From NCBI RefSeq assembly GCF_001612785.1, contig NZ_BDBC01000009.1, positions 1 through 64,000 on the forward strand: 64,000 nucleotides of DNA, written 5' to 3'. Origin of the DNA: Nocardia beijingensis NBRC 16342 (GTDB lineage Bacteria; Actinomycetota; Actinomycetes; Mycobacteriales; Mycobacteriaceae). Below the pieces are notes generated by a model. That model was not told where the DNA came from, did no database searches, and saw nothing but the letters and a program-made list of their open reading frames with translations. Both the position numbers and the translations under genes were made by a program. Positions 63,705 through 64,000 of the stretch are shown piece by piece. The number at the start of each line of letters is the position of its first letter. Position 1 is the first letter of the stretch.

Positions 63705-64000
63705 ATGACGGATCAGCGACGCGGAATCGCGGCATTCGACGCGCTGTCCGACGACGCGGCCTACCGGGCGGTGCTCGCGTGCTGCTCGTCGCCGGACTTC
63801 GCGCGGGCGCTGGTCGCGGGCCGTCCGTTCGGCAGCGTCGAGACGCTGCTCGACGCGGCGGATGAGGTGCTGGCGGGGTTGCCGGAATCGGAGCTGGACC
63901 GCGCGCTGGCGGGACATCCGAGGATCGGGGAGCGGCCGCATTCCGATGCCTCCGCGCGGGAGCAGGCCGGGGTGGCGGGTGCGGCCGACGTGGTGCGCGC
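63705..64000 (+). CDS. OHCU decarboxylase (urate catabolism), partial
   Basis: 98 codons before the window ends, open frame. AAFDALSDDAAYRAVLACCSS and GHPRIGERPHSD...SAREQAGV are hallmarks of 2-oxo-4-hydroxy-4-carboxy-5-ureidoimidazoline decarboxylase, with catalytic His in GHPRIG. It gives S-allantoin in the urate pathway. ATG 63705 chosen; an in-frame GTG at 63633 would add 24 residues of low complexity. Likely the first gene of a urate-degradation operon. Confidence 0.87.
   Translation, partial: MTDQRRGIAAFDALSDDAAYRAVLACCSSPDFARALVAGRPFGSVETLLDAADEVLAGLPESELDRALAGHPRIGERPHSDASAREQAGVAGAADVVR

Overview
The window is GC-rich, densely coding actinomycete DNA with many GTG starts and stop/start overlaps. 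The gene set fits the order Mycobacteriales, most likely Nocardia. It has a groEL2 with a Gly-Met tail behind two CIRCE operators, mycobacterial-type lpdC, a RamB-like regulator, a FadE5-like acyl-CoA dehydrogenase, a LigB-like ATP-dependent ligase, a PitA/DUF3349 block and an XRE(DUF5753)-DUF397 pair. No tRNA, rRNA, CRISPR array, insertion sequence or prophage is visible. This is a chromosomal segment with metabolic islands, and the gene families resemble those around groEL2, lpdC and ramB in Mycobacterium tuberculosis.

Layout. 1-10.5 kb: small membrane protein, psd-pssA (phospholipid synthesis), an ECF41 sigma factor with its oxidoreductase partner, a Clp_N/HTH protein behind two tandem palindromes, a SUFU-domain protein, nadE and groEL2. 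10.5-20.6 kb: regulator/effector pairs (MarR, ArsR/MFS, TetR), HAD hydrolase, alpha/beta hydrolase, S9 oligopeptidase, a secreted AMIN-like protein and an M19 dipeptidase. 20.7-28 kb: lpdC, polysaccharide deacetylase, HxlR/NmrA-type reductase pair, VOC protein, TetR, CMD protein and a NERD-like membrane protein. 28-34 kb: urea importer operon urtABCDE with a terminal GntR gene. 34-45.4 kb: fadE5-like gene, TetR/MFS pair, ramB-like gene, DNA ligase, secreted lipase, and pitA with a membrane protein and two DUF3349 genes. 45.4-47.4 kb: DUF4254 gene and a small gene divergent from XRE-DUF397.

47.6-57.4 kb is the most coherent island: a leftward operon (SIS isomerase/deaminase, ROK kinase, NagA deacetylase, PfkB kinase, class II aldolase) diverges from a CUT1 sugar importer, and TetR and DeoR genes follow the importer. 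Read together it looks like a complete amino-sugar route, with an N-acetylgalactosamine (tagatose) pathway as my preferred reading. 57.4-64 kb: pnuC, then a SsuABC/NMT1-like ABC operon in which each of the three membrane-complex genes is followed by a tiny ORF coupled by a GTGA/ATGA overlap, then xdhC, a MocA-like nucleotidyltransferase and the start of an OHCU decarboxylase gene, all pointing to purine catabolism.

Regulation is unusually readable from sequence: many regulator genes sit beside short perfect inverted or direct repeats, some overlapping predicted promoters with little or no leader. Two families of dispersed intergenic repeats also occur. All family assignments come from reading motifs by eye; no database search was run.
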